Shown: one piece after another, positions 50,796 to 63,464 of the stretch
How positions within the stretch are numbered: the stretch's first letter is position 1
Layout: each line of letters begins with the position of its first letter
Position numbers and translations under genes: made by a program
Notes under the pieces: generated by a model
What the model was told of the DNA's origin: nothing
What the model saw: the letters and a program-made list of their open reading frames with translations, nothing else
The model's database searches: none
DNA from: Boswellia sacra
Taxonomy: Eukaryota; Streptophyta; Magnoliopsida; Sapindales; Burseraceae
NCBI GenBank assembly: GCA_013180625.2
Contig: SNVD02000545.1
Span: 62,001 to 126,000, forward strand
Length of the DNA stretch: 64,000 bases
Reading direction: 5' to 3'

Positions 50796-51961
50796 TAATA
50801 ATACACTTACAAAGTATGTGTATATAGTTTGTAAACAAAGTTGGTATGATATCAATTAATTGCAAATATAATATCAAAAATCAATATAATAAATATTAAT
50901 GAGTAATGTGGTGCTAAATTAGTATTGCCACATTAACTTTGTAAACAAATTTTGTATACAAACCTTGTAGGTGTATCATTAGGGGTGTTCACGGGTCGGG
51001 TCGAGTCGGGTTTTCTCCAACCGACACGACCCGATCATGCATCGGGTTATCAAAATTGGACCCGTGATCGGGTTTTTTAAGTATAAAACCCGAGTATAAT
51101 CCGAATGGTCAGATCGGGTCGGGTTGGTCGGGTTGTACTTAACCCATTCTTTCTTTCCATCTCCTTCCCCTTTTTCTCTTCACCATCATCGTTTCTTTTT
51201 TCTTCCTCCCCCAAAATTGGCCCCACTAATTGGCAGAATACATAATTTCAACTTTAAAAATCTGAAACATGAAAAGAAAACATTCAAAATCTTCCTTTAT
51301 TCAATTTTTTCCTTCGCTTTATTGCTGGAATTTGGAAATTAAGGACTATTCCAATCGCCACCTACCTAAAGCCAATCTCCGCCATTGAGCACCAACTGCC
51401 TCGCCAACTCCACAGCCCGTGCTAAATTTCCATAACATCCTCCACACTCAATTTTCTCTTCCTTCTCACATTACCTTGGCCCGAAATGCTATCAACATCA
51501 TCAGAAGTAGGTGATTTTGAAGTGAGTTTGTCGGCGGCTAGAATGGAAATTTGGGTCTTGGGCAGTTGCCGCCTCTCGTGTCTGAAGGGTCTGGCGGGTT
51601 CGATGGCAGGGTGGTAGTGGAAGAGTGAGTTCAATGGTGCTGGATATAATGGAGGTATGTATGGTGGGATGATGATGATCAAGGAGAACGTGAGAGAGAA
51701 GGGGGATAGAACGTGAGACCAAAGGGGGAGAAAGAAGAAAAATTAAAAAAAAATTCATTTATATTATTATTGTGTTCGGGTCGAGTTTTATCGGGTAATA
51801 TTAGTTAAACCCGAATACAACCCGATAACAGTAAAACCCGAAGAATTAAACCCGATTTCGGGTTATTATATGCAGAAATCCGACGTCGACCCGATCAACC
51901 CGATCTAACCCTATCGGGTCGGATCGGGTCGGGTATTTTTGCACACCCCTATGTATCATTA
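50796..51961. mobile_element. MITE interrupted by a hAT element
   Basis: The left end TAATAATACACTTACAAAG (50796) is inverted relative to the right end, which reverse-complemented reads TAATGATACA at 51961 and continues across the hAT as CCTACAAGG. Internal text (AAAGTTGGTATGATATCA and AACTTTGTAAACAAA) ties it to the MITE in AIP1 intron 1. Without the hAT and one copy of its target duplication it is about 186 bp. Confidence 0.65.
50980..51951. mobile_element. 972-bp non-autonomous hAT with GGGTCGGGTCG-rich ends
   Basis: Ends TAGGGGTGTTC and GCACACCCCTA. The 8-bp target duplication TGTATCAT is perfect (50972-50979 and 51952-51959). Both subterminal zones are packed with GGGTCGGGT/ACCCGACCC motifs in both orientations, probably transposase-binding sites. 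No transposase. Short open frames on the minus strand (51422-51758) have no recognised domain. Confidence 0.95.
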
Positions 51962-52133
51962 CTCATATTAATCGGGTAAATGCAAATTGATCCTTTCTAC
52001 TTTATACTTTTCGTAAATGATATTAAACTAAAAGGTAAGGGTACATTTGATAATCAGGCAAAGTATAAGGTTTGCAAAGGTAGTTACACGAATTCATATC
52101 ATAAGAATTAAATATCACTATTCAAAGGAAAAG

Positions 52134-52789
52134 TGTAGTTAATTTAAATAAAACGAGATAAAGTCATTTGCACCTCTTATATTTTGCTTAATATATCCAT
52201 AATTATAACATATAAGATTTGTTTGTTTGAGCCACAATTTGTAAAGAGTTCACAAGAACTAACATAAACTTGTTTTGTCCTAAGGTCCCAAACAAAAAAG
52301 CTAAGAGCTAATCATCTAAAGAAGTGAAACAAAAGCATGAACAAAAAAATGTAGCAAATAAATTTCATTTAAACATAGGTGAGAATGAAAATTCATTCAC
52401 ATATAAAATTTAAAGAAAGTGAATTAGTAATCATAGACCTAATAGTTCGAATGAAATGCATTTGTAGTTAATTTAAATAAAATGAGATAAAGTCATTTGC
52501 ACCTCTTCTATTTTGCGTAATATATCCATAATTATAACATATAAAATTTGTTTGTTTGAGCCACATTTTGTATGGAGTTCATAAGAAGTAACATAAACTT
52601 GTTTTGTCCTAAGTTCCCAAACAAAAAAGCTAAGAGCTAATCATCCAAAGAAGTGAACAAAAGCATTAATAAAAAAATGTAGCAAATAAATTTCATTTAA
52701 ACATAGGTGAGAATGAAAATCCATTCACATATAAAATTTAAAGAAAGTGAATTAGTAATCATAGACCTAATATTTCGAATGAAATGCAT
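52134..52789. repeat. 329-bp tandem duplication
   Basis: Unit 1 is 52134-52462 and unit 2 is 52463-52789. Both start TGTAGTTAATTTAAATAAAA and end CGAATGAAATGCAT. They differ by a small number of substitutions and short gaps. No coding content. Confidence 0.95.
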
Positions 52790-53339
52790 AAGCTAATAAA
52801 TGCCTACTACATATGTTGCATGGACACTCAAACATGTATCAAATGGCAATGTTAGACAAAACACAATATAAATATGTATAAAGGCTTGTGATAAGTACTA
52901 ATAATAATTAACAACACTACAAGTCTTATTTAAGTAATTGAAAGGTATTTGACTTTATAGGTTAGTCTTTGAAATAAAACGGTCAATGCTATAGGAATAA
53001 GCCCAGCATAGACATGGTAAACATATATATCTCCACTTAAAAGGTACTGTGAGACACACACCCAAAAGCCAATCTCCTTGATTGTTGATCACTTACTAAC
53101 GCATAATCGCCCATAGAAGGATATTGTTGAGCATTTCACTCTCAAGATTGCCCAAGATCTTATTATTACTCATTGGCAAAAACCCTATAACCTTTCAATA
53201 ACTATAACAACAAAACCAACTCCATTATTTCATACTAATATAAATACTCTTCACAAAAGAGGGCTTCAATTTCATTTTTCTCTCCTACTATTTATTTTCT
53301 CCCTCGATATTTTGGCTATTTCAAAGCTTCTCTTTATGA
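52790..53339. other. AT-rich intergenic DNA
   Basis: Nothing firm. ATATAAATAC near 53235 followed by a CT-rich stretch looks like a promoter or LTR start, but no gene or partner LTR follows. Confidence 0.35.
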
Positions 53340-53344
53340 GAATT

Positions 53345-53795
53345 TTGGTACATCAGTATGGATGGTAGTGGGTAGGGTAGGAGGGTAAGATAGGCGAGTA
53401 TCCATATCCTACCTTTAAAAAAAAATTGATATCCATATCTTACCCATAACCCTTCAAGAGTCTAAATTTTTATATCCAGACTCTAACCCTTTTTAAAAAA
53501 TTGATACTAATAGACTACCCATTTATAAAAGGGCTGTAAAGTCTGATTGCAAAACAATACTAACAATTCAATTACATCAAACAACTTGTCAAAATAAATT
53601 CATTCACAAATCACAACCATATAATATAAAATTAATCAAAATAGTCCAAAAGTAAATGACTAACTACAAGGAATAAAAATTTGTCCATGTATATGAATAC
53701 TAAACAAAGTCCCTAGAACACATACATGACTAAACAAAATCCAAAAAATACATAAATAACAAAAAAAACTAAAAAGACCATGGTCAAAGCCTTAA

Positions 53796-53862
<67 letters not shown>

Positions 53863-54060
53863 TATTTTAAAGGGTATTATTATTATTATTATTATTATTA
53901 TATTATTTTAAAGGGGTATTCAAAAGGTATGGTAGGGTCTAGACTTATACCCTTACCCTATACCCTTCAAACGTCTAGTTTTTTATACTCTTACCGTACC
54001 CAAACCCTTTAAAATTGATATTCATACCCTTTCCATTAGGTTATGGACCCGTGGTCATAT
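53345..54060. repeat. GGGTA/TACCC-rich segment with an AAT/ATT palindrome
   Basis: Repeated GGGTAGGGTA and TACCCTTTNNAA motifs in both orientations suggest a non-autonomous transposon with dense subterminal repeats. Clean termini were not found. At 53796-53860 a run of AAT triplets turns directly into ATT triplets, forming a self-complementary tract; a further ATT run follows at 53874-53903, each followed by ATTATTTTAAAGGG. Confidence 0.55.
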
Positions 54061-57000
54061 ATAATTGTCATTCGTATACATAGAAATCTAACTTGAGTTT
54101 CAAAAGATCAACGTTAGTAGAGTAGACCATCGACAACCTTTTAACGATTTTTTTTTTAATTTTATAGGGAAAGACCATTGCTTGAAGTTGACATTACCTA
54201 ACTAGAGTACGTTGCTCTAGACCAAAAAGATTATAATCCTTCAAGTCTCGGCTAATTGTTGGCAATATTTTTTGGTCAACAGTTAGCATTGTTTGTGTGA
54301 ACGACATTATTCAACTAGTTGATTTTCCTAAAATGAAATTTTAGATAATTGATGTAACTTCTAGAATATCCAGGGGCAAAATAGGGTTATCCCAATCACT
54401 ACCATGAATAATGACTTGCCAACTTTTAAAGGCAATGTACCCAATGATGAGGTCTATTTGGTTTAGGGAATATCGATGGAGATATTGGTAAGATATTCAC
54501 ATAATAATTATACCAAGTTATTGTTACTAATCTATAGGATGACATGTATGTCTTCGAAAGAGAAATTACATTAAACTTCGAACTTTTAGAGAGCGATTTA
54601 TGAGAGTTCTAACTAATGTACATAGAGGTAGTGAGAATTTTAACTTATTGATGAGAAATTGCATTAAATTTAGAAATTTTAAATTGCTTAATTTCATACT
54701 TGACGGTTAACAACGGCCAGGTATTACAAATTACTTAAAAGACCATTAGGATACTTGATGGTTATACACCTTTAATTATAGAAAAAGTGGCAAGTAAATC
54801 ATCCAAAAAGAAGTCACAAGGGTGGAATACTTGTCATCAATAAAGTGAAATTTATGAAATTACACAATTTGTGATGGTTTGACGACAAGAAGAGAATATT
54901 TGTCAGTGCAATAGTTTGCTGATGAAAATCGAAAAATATTGGTTTACCTGATGACTAGAATTGACAAGTAAAAGGTATTTTGTTATTGTGTAAAGCTTTT
55001 TTTTTTTTCATATAATTGGATATATATAAGTTCTAGATTTAGCTAACACTTTAGTTTGCACTATTTATTAAAGGACTTGAGTGAAGTAAATAGCTACGTT
55101 TGGGAAGCTACTCTTTTAGCTTAGTTGCATTTTTTTTTGTTTTATATAAATGGAATATAAATCAATCAAAATTTTACGTGGAAGCTCATAGTTCTCATAA
55201 GCAAGCCAAATCTTATATTATAATGTATTTTTACTTAGACTAAAGTGTCCATTTTAGATTTTTATTACTTTGTTGCTTAATTAACTTTTTTTTTGCATTT
55301 CTTATGTGTTTTTCTTTATTGGAGCATTTACCTAATTTGGTAAATTTTATTCTTTCCAAGGGTGGTAGGATTTATAACTTTGTATATAATAAATTCATTG
55401 AGTATCCACTACTCAAAAGTTGGACAATAAAGTTATGAAAAATTTATGAAGATACATATAACCAACCTTTATAAAAACTCCTTAAAAGGAAGTTAAGAAC
55501 AACCAGAGAAAATGGTGTAAGTTTTCTTTTATTTGTTTGTTCCTTTTATTAATTATTTTACTTGTAATTTGATTGATTTTTTTTTCTTATTATTGTAGGC
55601 TTGTTGGCAACCTTATAAAAGGTTAAATGATATTGATCTTGTTCCCAATAAGACTACCCTTGCAATGTGAGAACGGTGTTGATATGCTTTGATAGGCTAG
55701 CATATCACCTGCTGGATGTATGTCCACAACAATTTGGCTTTTAAGAGTAGAGAGTATGATTTTCTAAGTTTTTTGAGTTTGAAATGTATGAAATTAAAAG
55801 CTAGAATGAATTTAAGATTAAAGTGCATTACCTAGTTGTAAAGACTTTGTAACTAAGTAGAGTTACAAGAATGATAAGTTGATAAGAAAGTTTTTGGTTG
55901 ACTTGGTAGGACTTAGTGGTAAGAATATTTTTACCTTGTCTTTTTATGCAATTTCATTTAAGTTAGTTCAGGGTTAATATTAAAATGGATATATAAGGTA
56001 ATTTTTTTTTTAAGTCCTCACTAGCTATTTTTATCTTTTTATGTAATTTTATACCTTACTTTGATATATTAAATGAAGTTCAAGAAGTTCTAGATTGTTA
56101 GAGGAATGAATTTGAAGAAACTCAAGAACATAAGAGGGGTGGAGATAATTTTAGAAATCTTTTTCAACTTTAGTTTAATTTTCTCGTATTTTAGTTTTTA
56201 ATTATTTTTATAAACTTTAATTGATGTTTCTTAAAAAAAATTAAAAGAGAGTTGGAAAGTTCCATAGAAATGGCAAGCGAAGAAAATGAAAAGGAATAAA
56301 GTATTTTTGAAAACTTTTCATTGCTCTAGTGAAGTTTAACTAACTCCACAGGGATGAAAGTGGGGAAGAAGGTAGTGTAGTCTTATATTGTTTTAATTTT
56401 TTTTTTAACTTTAATTGATGTTTCTCAAAGAAATCAAAAGAGAGTTGGAAAAGTTTAGAGAAATTACAAGTGAAAAACATAAAAACGAAGACGGTAAATA
56501 CTTTTGGGATCCTTCAACTTCATTTTAACCATTTGGTTTTTTTTTTTTTTTTTTTGGTGAGAAAGATGAAGAAAATTGTAAGATTTTTTAAAATAGAAAG
56601 AAAATAATTTATATTAAGAGAATTTTATGCAAAATTTCCTGTAATTTGAAATTTTTTTCCTTGATGGATAATAAAAGTCATTACTAAATATTACTATTAT
56701 AGACAAACATATCAATTAGAGATGCAACAAAAAAAAATCATGAGAACTACTAATAGGCTATTTGAGGTAATATTTTATATTATATCAATAATGCTTGAGA
56801 CTTTTTATTTGTAACAAGTTCAAAGCCAAATTTTAACATTATGAGATTGGGACTTTTCAAAACGGCAACTCTTTATATTATAAATAAACCTTGTAATGGA
56901 TCAATATTTAAGTCTTTTTAAGCTTTTTGGGTGATTATGCAAGTGATTTTGCATTTTTAAATTAAATCTTATATATGTACTTATTTGTGTCCTAAAATAT

Positions 57001-57572
57001 GCTTGACTTACATATTGTGACATTGGTACATATTAGTTGATCACTGAATATTTATCATCTCCTACAACGTAAAGTTATTTAGAATTATTTTTCATAACTT
57101 ATGTGCAAAAAATTTACAACCTAATCTTTAATTATCTCTTTTGACATCTTGTGCATTTAATTCATTATGGACGAGAAGAATTTGCATTGATTCTTGAAGT
57201 AATTATTTTCCAAGTTCACATTTAGAAAAAAATTTCTTTGTTTAAATATTTTATTTTCTAACATAAAAGCATTATATACCGTCAAATACAATGGTTATAC
57301 TTTGATGTATATCTTCAATAAGCATGATTTATTCACGGTTTCATTCTTAGATAGAAAATTATTTTCTTTTTTGAATTCATTTCTTTAACTAAAATGCCAT
57401 TGAATTCTTGACATAAGCACTTTGAATGCTATAAAATGATTAAACAAATGGAATTATGCAATCATATTCTTTCTGAATGTTCTAAATTTAGCGATTTGAT
57501 AGAATTTTGAAAATTATATACTAAGTTTTTTAGATAGTATTTGCTACATTATTATGACTATACAGATATTAT
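54061..57572. other. Long gene-free AT-rich stretch
   Basis: No gene, RNA or terminus recognised. A partial duplication is visible: AATTGATGTTTCT...AAAGAGAGTTGGAAA occurs at about 56219 and again at about 56413. The tract 55050-56530 has exon-like short GA-rich pieces but no sustained frame. Confidence 0.45.
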
Positions 57573-58384
57573 AGGAATTGCATAGAAAAGCATAATATGG
57601 ACAATTATAATGTTGGGATAATGTTATGAAAGGGCTATTATAAGATTCAACATTTGCTATGAGAAATGATTTGTACTGTTATAAAACCTTTTTAGCTCTA
57701 ACATAACAAGTTCTACAATACTCATACAAACATAAAATTTTACGGTATTAATTAAACTATATGTATATTTCATAAGATTTGTGTCTAGTCCAACCTATAG
57801 ACAATAAATTTGCATAACCTCATGATTTTTTTAGTCTAACAAGTTTTAGTCTCCACCATAAGTTTGCTCATTCGTGAATTAGATTATATCTATAGAAAAA
57901 ATAATAATTGTATTTATATAGCATTTCTTAGGAATTCTATGAAAAAAAGCATAATAGGGTAATTATATTGTTAGAAGATTGCTTGGAAAGGCTATCATAA
58001 CATTCCATGAATGCTATGAAAAGTTAATTATATTGTAGAAAAGCTTTTATCAGTCTCCCATAACAAGTTCTAGAGTAGTCATACAAATTTAAAATGTTTT
58101 TGATGTTAATTAGACTACATTATATTTAGTTTGTAAGATTTGTACATAGTCTAATCTACAAAGAACAAATTTGCACTAGCTATAGATTTTTTTTTAGTCT
58201 AACAAACAAGTTTAAAATCTCCTCCGTATTTAGCTCATTCATAAATTAAAATATATCTTTTAAAAGAATAGTGTTACATAAGCATTTTATTTGTATGTAC
58301 AATTTATCTCATACACTTTGATTACTAACAATTTTATATGTTTGATAATTATCATAACATTTTGTGAAAAACACTACGGGAAAA

Positions 58385-58800
58385 ATGACTTTTTGCGACG
58401 AAATTTTTCGTTGCAAAAAGTTAAAATTTCGTCGCAATAAGTTTTTGCGACAAAAATAAATTCGTCGCGCTCCAGTCGCAATATGTTTTTTTGCGACGAT
58501 TCTGGAATTCCTCGCAAAAAGTCTTTTTGCGACAAAATTTTTCTCGCAAAAAGTGGTATTTTGCGATAAATATTTCGCCACAAAAAAGATCACATAACGT
58601 CAACTTTTTGCGATAAAATAAAAATTGTCGCAAAAAAGTATATTTTGCGATGAATTCCAATATTGTCGCAAATTGTTAGAAAACAACTCATTTTTTAATA
58701 AAATTATTTTAGTTAAAAAAGTTTATTGCGACCAATTTTTTCTTGCTAAATACTACCTTTAGCGACAAAAAATTCGTCGCAATAAATTTCTAACACGAAA
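58385..58800. repeat. 5' subterminal GCGAC array of CACTA
   Basis: About a dozen GCGACGAAA/TTTCGTCGC motifs in alternating orientation about every 20-40 bp. The family's transposase is known to bind such repeats. Looser copies continue at 59455-59870 and 60240-60450. Confidence 0.85.
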
Positions 58801-61800
58801 ATTGATTATTTTTTAAGAATTTACAGATTTTATTTTTTAATTAGTTATAAATTTTAGAATAAATGACATGTCTCATTACACAACTTAATTCTTTATATTA
58901 ATAATTTCATTAATTAACAACAAATTACAAAAAATTTATCACAATATATTTTTACAATATATCAACCTTTGTACATAGCAAAATTAAAAAAAAATACAAA
59001 AAAGAGAAAGAAAAATACAAAACTTCATCCTCCAAAAATTCTTTTGTTGTTGACTTTGTATGAATCCTCAAATCTTCAAGTACAACCCATCTTCAAAAAT
59101 ACCTATTAAAAACAAAAAAATAAAAATAAAATGTTAAGTAATAATTAAAGCATAAAAAATGAGTTTATGAAAAAAACAATGTTGAAGAAGCAAAGAATTT
59201 GAGAATGTTGAGAATGTTGAGTTGTATTCCATCTTCAAAAATACCTATCAAACAAAAGACAATAATATCAATCAAATATTAAAATAAATAAAAATATATT
59301 AAACTATTAAAGAAAATATATTACAACACAAAAGTAAAAGAAAGAGTAAAAGTATTTACCAAATGTTGGGAAAAGAAAAGGAGTAGAGAATTGGAAGTTA
59401 TAGAAGAAAATGAAACAATCCAAAAAATTAACCCATGTATATACAATAAAAGTTGGATATTTTGCGACGAAATTTTAACCTTTAGCGACGAAAATTTTGT
59501 TGCGAAATAGTTTTTAAATTTTTTTTGCGAAAAAATTTTGATATTTTGCGATAAAATTTTTGTCGAGAAAGAGTTTCAAAATTTTGAAATTTCAAGAGCA
59601 GGAAAAAGTCCGCCCAAATTTCATTTTGCGACAAAAATTTTGATCTTTAGCGACGAAAAATTTGTCGCTAAAGAACTTGAAATTTTCAAAATTCTCAAGC
59701 GAGAATAAGTCCGCCTAAATTTTATTTCTTGCGACGAATATAAATTCGTATTTCTTCCCAAAAAACCTTATTTTGCGACAAAATTAAATCATCGCAAAAC
59801 ATCATATATTGCGACAAAATATTAATCTTTTTGCGACGAAAATTTCCTCGCTAAAAATCTTTAAAAAAATGGTAAAGACTCTTTTATTTGTCATAAAAAG
59901 TATACAAATGTGAAAATTATAATAAAAAACTAAGAAGATTTTGAAATTAATCATACTTGGACTTTGATAATTATAAATTTATTTAGTAATTAAATAAATT
60001 TATCCAACATAATTAAATTTATTTAATATTAGGTTAATATTAAATAATTTAATGTGAATTAATTAATCATGTATTAACCACATACATTAGATATATAAAA
60101 TTATTGCATGGTATTTAGTTAGTTTTAATTAATTGAGGATAAAAGTGTTAACAAAATACATACAAGTCAACAATCATTAACAAATGTAAAATAGTTAGAC
60201 ATCTATACATATGGCATAACTATCATGTGCGAGCTATTGAAAAAAGTTTTTGTCGCTAAAGGTGTAAAAATTTTGAAATTTAATAGGGGAAAAAGTCCGC
60301 CTAAAATTTAGTTTTTGCGACGAATTTGAATTTAAATTTTCCTCGCAAAAGACCCCATTTTGCGAGGAATTTTAAAGTGGTCGCTAAAAGTCTAAAATGC
60401 TAATCTTTAGCGACAAAATGCTAATCTTTTGCGACAAAATTTTTGTCACTATAAGTCTTTAAAAAAATATTAAAATTAAAATCTAAATCTAAAATTAAAA
60501 ATATTTAAATAAACCATACTTAGACTTGGATAATTATAACTTTATTTATTAATTAAATTTTCATCCATAATTAAATTTATATAATATTGGATTGGTATTA
60601 AATAATTTGATGACAAATTAATAAATAATATAACAACCATATATAATAGAAATATAAAACATTATATGGTATTTAATTATTTTTTATTGAGTATTAAAAT
60701 GTTAATAAAATAGGTACAACAACTCAAGAATTATTTAACAAATGTAAATAATAGTTAGACATTTATACATATGTCATAGTTGTTATATGAGGAATTACAA
60801 AAAAAAAATTTCTTTAGTGATCAATAAATAATTAATTATTGATATTATAATCATATATGTAACAAAAAGATTCTATTCATTTTAGCTATAATTTATTTTA
60901 ATTATCTATTTCTTTTAAAAACACTAAAAATATGTTTTACAAATTTAAAAAATTAATTTGTGATGGAGATAATTTAATTATTAACATATAAACGTATGTC
61001 ATAATTGTCATATGTATTAAAGTGTTAACAAAATACACACAAGTCAACTATCATTAATAAATGCATAATGCTTAAACATCTATACATATGACATAATTGT
61101 CATGTGCAAGTTATTGAAAATAAGTTTTTAATACTTTAATAAATAAATGATCAAATATTCATATTATAATTATTATGTAACAAATACATTTACTTTTAGT
61201 GAATTTTTTTTATTATTTATTCATTTTACAAATGCTAACAATTAATATTTAAAATATCTTGACAAATACAAACCATAAGTTTGTAATAGTTGTAATTTAA
61301 TAATTAGATATCTATATATGTCATATTTGTATTATAAGAAATTGAAAATAAGCTTTTCTAATTTGATTAGTAAATGATTACTTATTCATATTATAATTAT
61401 ATAAAAATGTAACAAAATTGCATTTATTTTCAAGTATAAAATGCCTTTAAATTAATTATCCATTTTTTTATAAAAACAACAATTATTAAAAATATTTTTT
61501 ACAATTATAAAAAATATTTTTTTCATATAAGTAATTTAATTATTAGACATATATACATATACATATGTTACAAGTATCATATGTATTACGAATTGAAAAT
61601 TAGTTTTTGCCATTTACCAGTAAATGATTAATTATTCATATAGTAATCAATAAGTAACAAATATATTTATTTTTTGTTATAGAGTTCATTTTAATTATTT
61701 ATCTCTCTTAAAATAAACTCTAACAATTGTTTAAAATATCTCAACAATTTACTCAAAGCTATACGATAAAAATTAAAAGTCTAAGAGAAATATATTGTCT

Positions 61801-62106
61801 AAATTAATACACTTTATAACAAAAAAATAAAAAACATAATTATAGGCAACATTACATGATTATTAATTATTTATTTATTTATGTTTATTTGACATATAAT
61901 TAAACGTTGAAAAATAAATTAGATTTTTAGAAGTTAGATTTTTTTTCCAATCTCGTTTTCATCAATTAAAAATTAGTCGTGGTAATAAGTTTATCATAAT
62001 TTTAATTTAGCAGTTAGAAATATATAAATCACACATAAATTAGATTATATATAAATAATTAGCAATAAATTTTATGTTTGATTATTAGATTATTAACGAT
62101 TCATAT

Positions 62107-62168
62107 CACACACACACACACGTACACACGCGCGCGCGCGCACACACACACACACACACATATATATA
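62107..62168. repeat. 62-bp alternating pyrimidine-purine tract
   Basis: A CA run, then ACGTAC, a CG run, a second CA run and a TA run, with unbroken pyrimidine-purine alternation throughout. Confidence 0.9.
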
Positions 62169-62474
62169 GAGTTTATTTTAATTATTTATCTCTTTTACAA
62201 ACACTAAATTTAGAATATCTTAATATTTTTTCACATTTAAAAGCATGAATGGAATTACAAAGGGTCTTTTTTTTAATAAAAATTTGCATGAATATCCAAA
62301 TGACCCTACTATATTTAAAAATTGTCAATTTATAGAAAATCAAATTAGATTTTTAATACTTTCTTTATTCTTTTTTTTTGTCATTTTTAAACAAAGACTT
62401 ATATATTAGACGAACCACGAACAAAGAGAAGGAAACAAAAGAGGAAAGTTATTAAGTTTTAATTTTAAAAAAAT

Positions 62475-63445
62475 AACTTTTTGCGAGGAATTTTTTCTCG
62501 CAAAAGGTCATATTTTGCGAGGAATATATATTTTCGTCGCAAAATGTCCAGTATTGTCACATGTCCATAATAAGTTAGACGGGCTTTTTGCGAGAAATTT
62601 ATTGTCGCAAAAGGTCACATTTCGTGACGAATCAAATTTTCGTCGCAAAATATCCAATATTGTCAAGTGTGCATGGCAATACTGGACATTTTGCGACAAA
62701 AACGTGATTCCTCGCGAAAAGTCATTTTAATTTACCATGAACACATGGCAATACTAGACATTTTGCGACAAAAACGTGATTCCTCGCAAAATGTGACTTT
62801 TTGCAAGTAAAATTGTCTCGCAAAATGTGACTTTTTGCAAGTAAAATTGTCTCGCAAAATGTCTAGTATTGCCATGTGTTCATGGTAAATTAAAATGACT
62901 TTTCGCGAGGAATCACGTTTTTGTCGCAAAATGTCCAGTATTGCCACGTGTGCATGGTAAATTAAAATGGCTTTTCGCGAGGAATTTTTTGTCGCAAAAA
63001 ATAGATTTTTTTGCAAGGAAAATTTCCTCGCAAAAGGTCATATTTTGCGAGGAATTATTTTTTCGTCGCAAAATGTCAAGTATTGCCATATATGCATAGT
63101 AAATTAGAATGGCCTTTAGTGAGGAATTTTTTGTCGCAAAAAATGTTTATGTTGCTATAAAATTTTTGTCACAAAATCCCGTCTTTGTATAATACGTGTT
63201 GCGACAAAAATTTTGTCGCAATATGTTTTATTTCGTCGCAAAAAATACTTCCCTAATTAGTCACTCGAGTTTTTAGCGAGGAAATGAATATTCGTCGCTA
63301 AAGGTTTTATTTTGCGACGAAAAATTCCTCGCAAACATCTTTTTTTTTAAATGCTAACTTTTGCGACGAAATAATGATTTTGTCGCAAAAGGCCGCTTTT
63401 TGCGACGAATTTTATTTCGTCGCAAAAAATTTTATCGCAAAAAAC
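62475..63445. repeat. 3' subterminal GCGAC array of CACTA
   Basis: Many TTTTGCGAGGAA, TTTCGTCGCAAAA and CCTCGCAAAA motifs in both orientations. They are arranged in longer repeated blocks that include CAATACTGGACATTTTGCGA. Inside is the near-perfect inverted repeat 62672-62948. Confidence 0.85.
62672..62948. repeat. 97-bp inverted repeat (hairpin) with 83-bp loop
   Basis: Left arm 62672-62768 and right arm 62852-62948 are reverse complements with a single mismatch by my reading. The loop (62769-62851) contains two adjacent copies of a 34-bp unit that includes GTGACTTTTTGCAAGTAAAA. Confidence 0.9.
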
Positions 63446-63464
63446 TGTTTTTCTTTTAGTGAAA

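Larger units (their letters stand above)
58372..63461 (+). mobile_element. Complete non-autonomous CACTA element (5.09 kb)
   Basis: Begins CACTACGGGAAAAATGAC at 58372 and ends CTGTTTTTCTTTTAGTG at 63461. The outermost bases are inverted (CACTA/TAGTG, then similar A-rich text). Flanking trinucleotides are AAA on both sides (58369-58371 and 63462-63464), the 3-bp duplication expected for this superfamily. Both ends are packed with TTTTGCGACGAAA/TTTCGTCGCAAAA motifs. No open frame resembles the TNPD or TNPA transposase, so it would need an autonomous relative to move. The interior has repeated ACATCTATACATATG blocks (about 60190, 60750, 61075, 61305 and 61545). Confidence 0.9.

Noticed and set aside
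58309..63016. Open frames within the GCGAC arrays of the CACTA element (repeated RRKIS/FCDE text)
   Set aside because: By-products of translating the subterminal repeats, not proteins.
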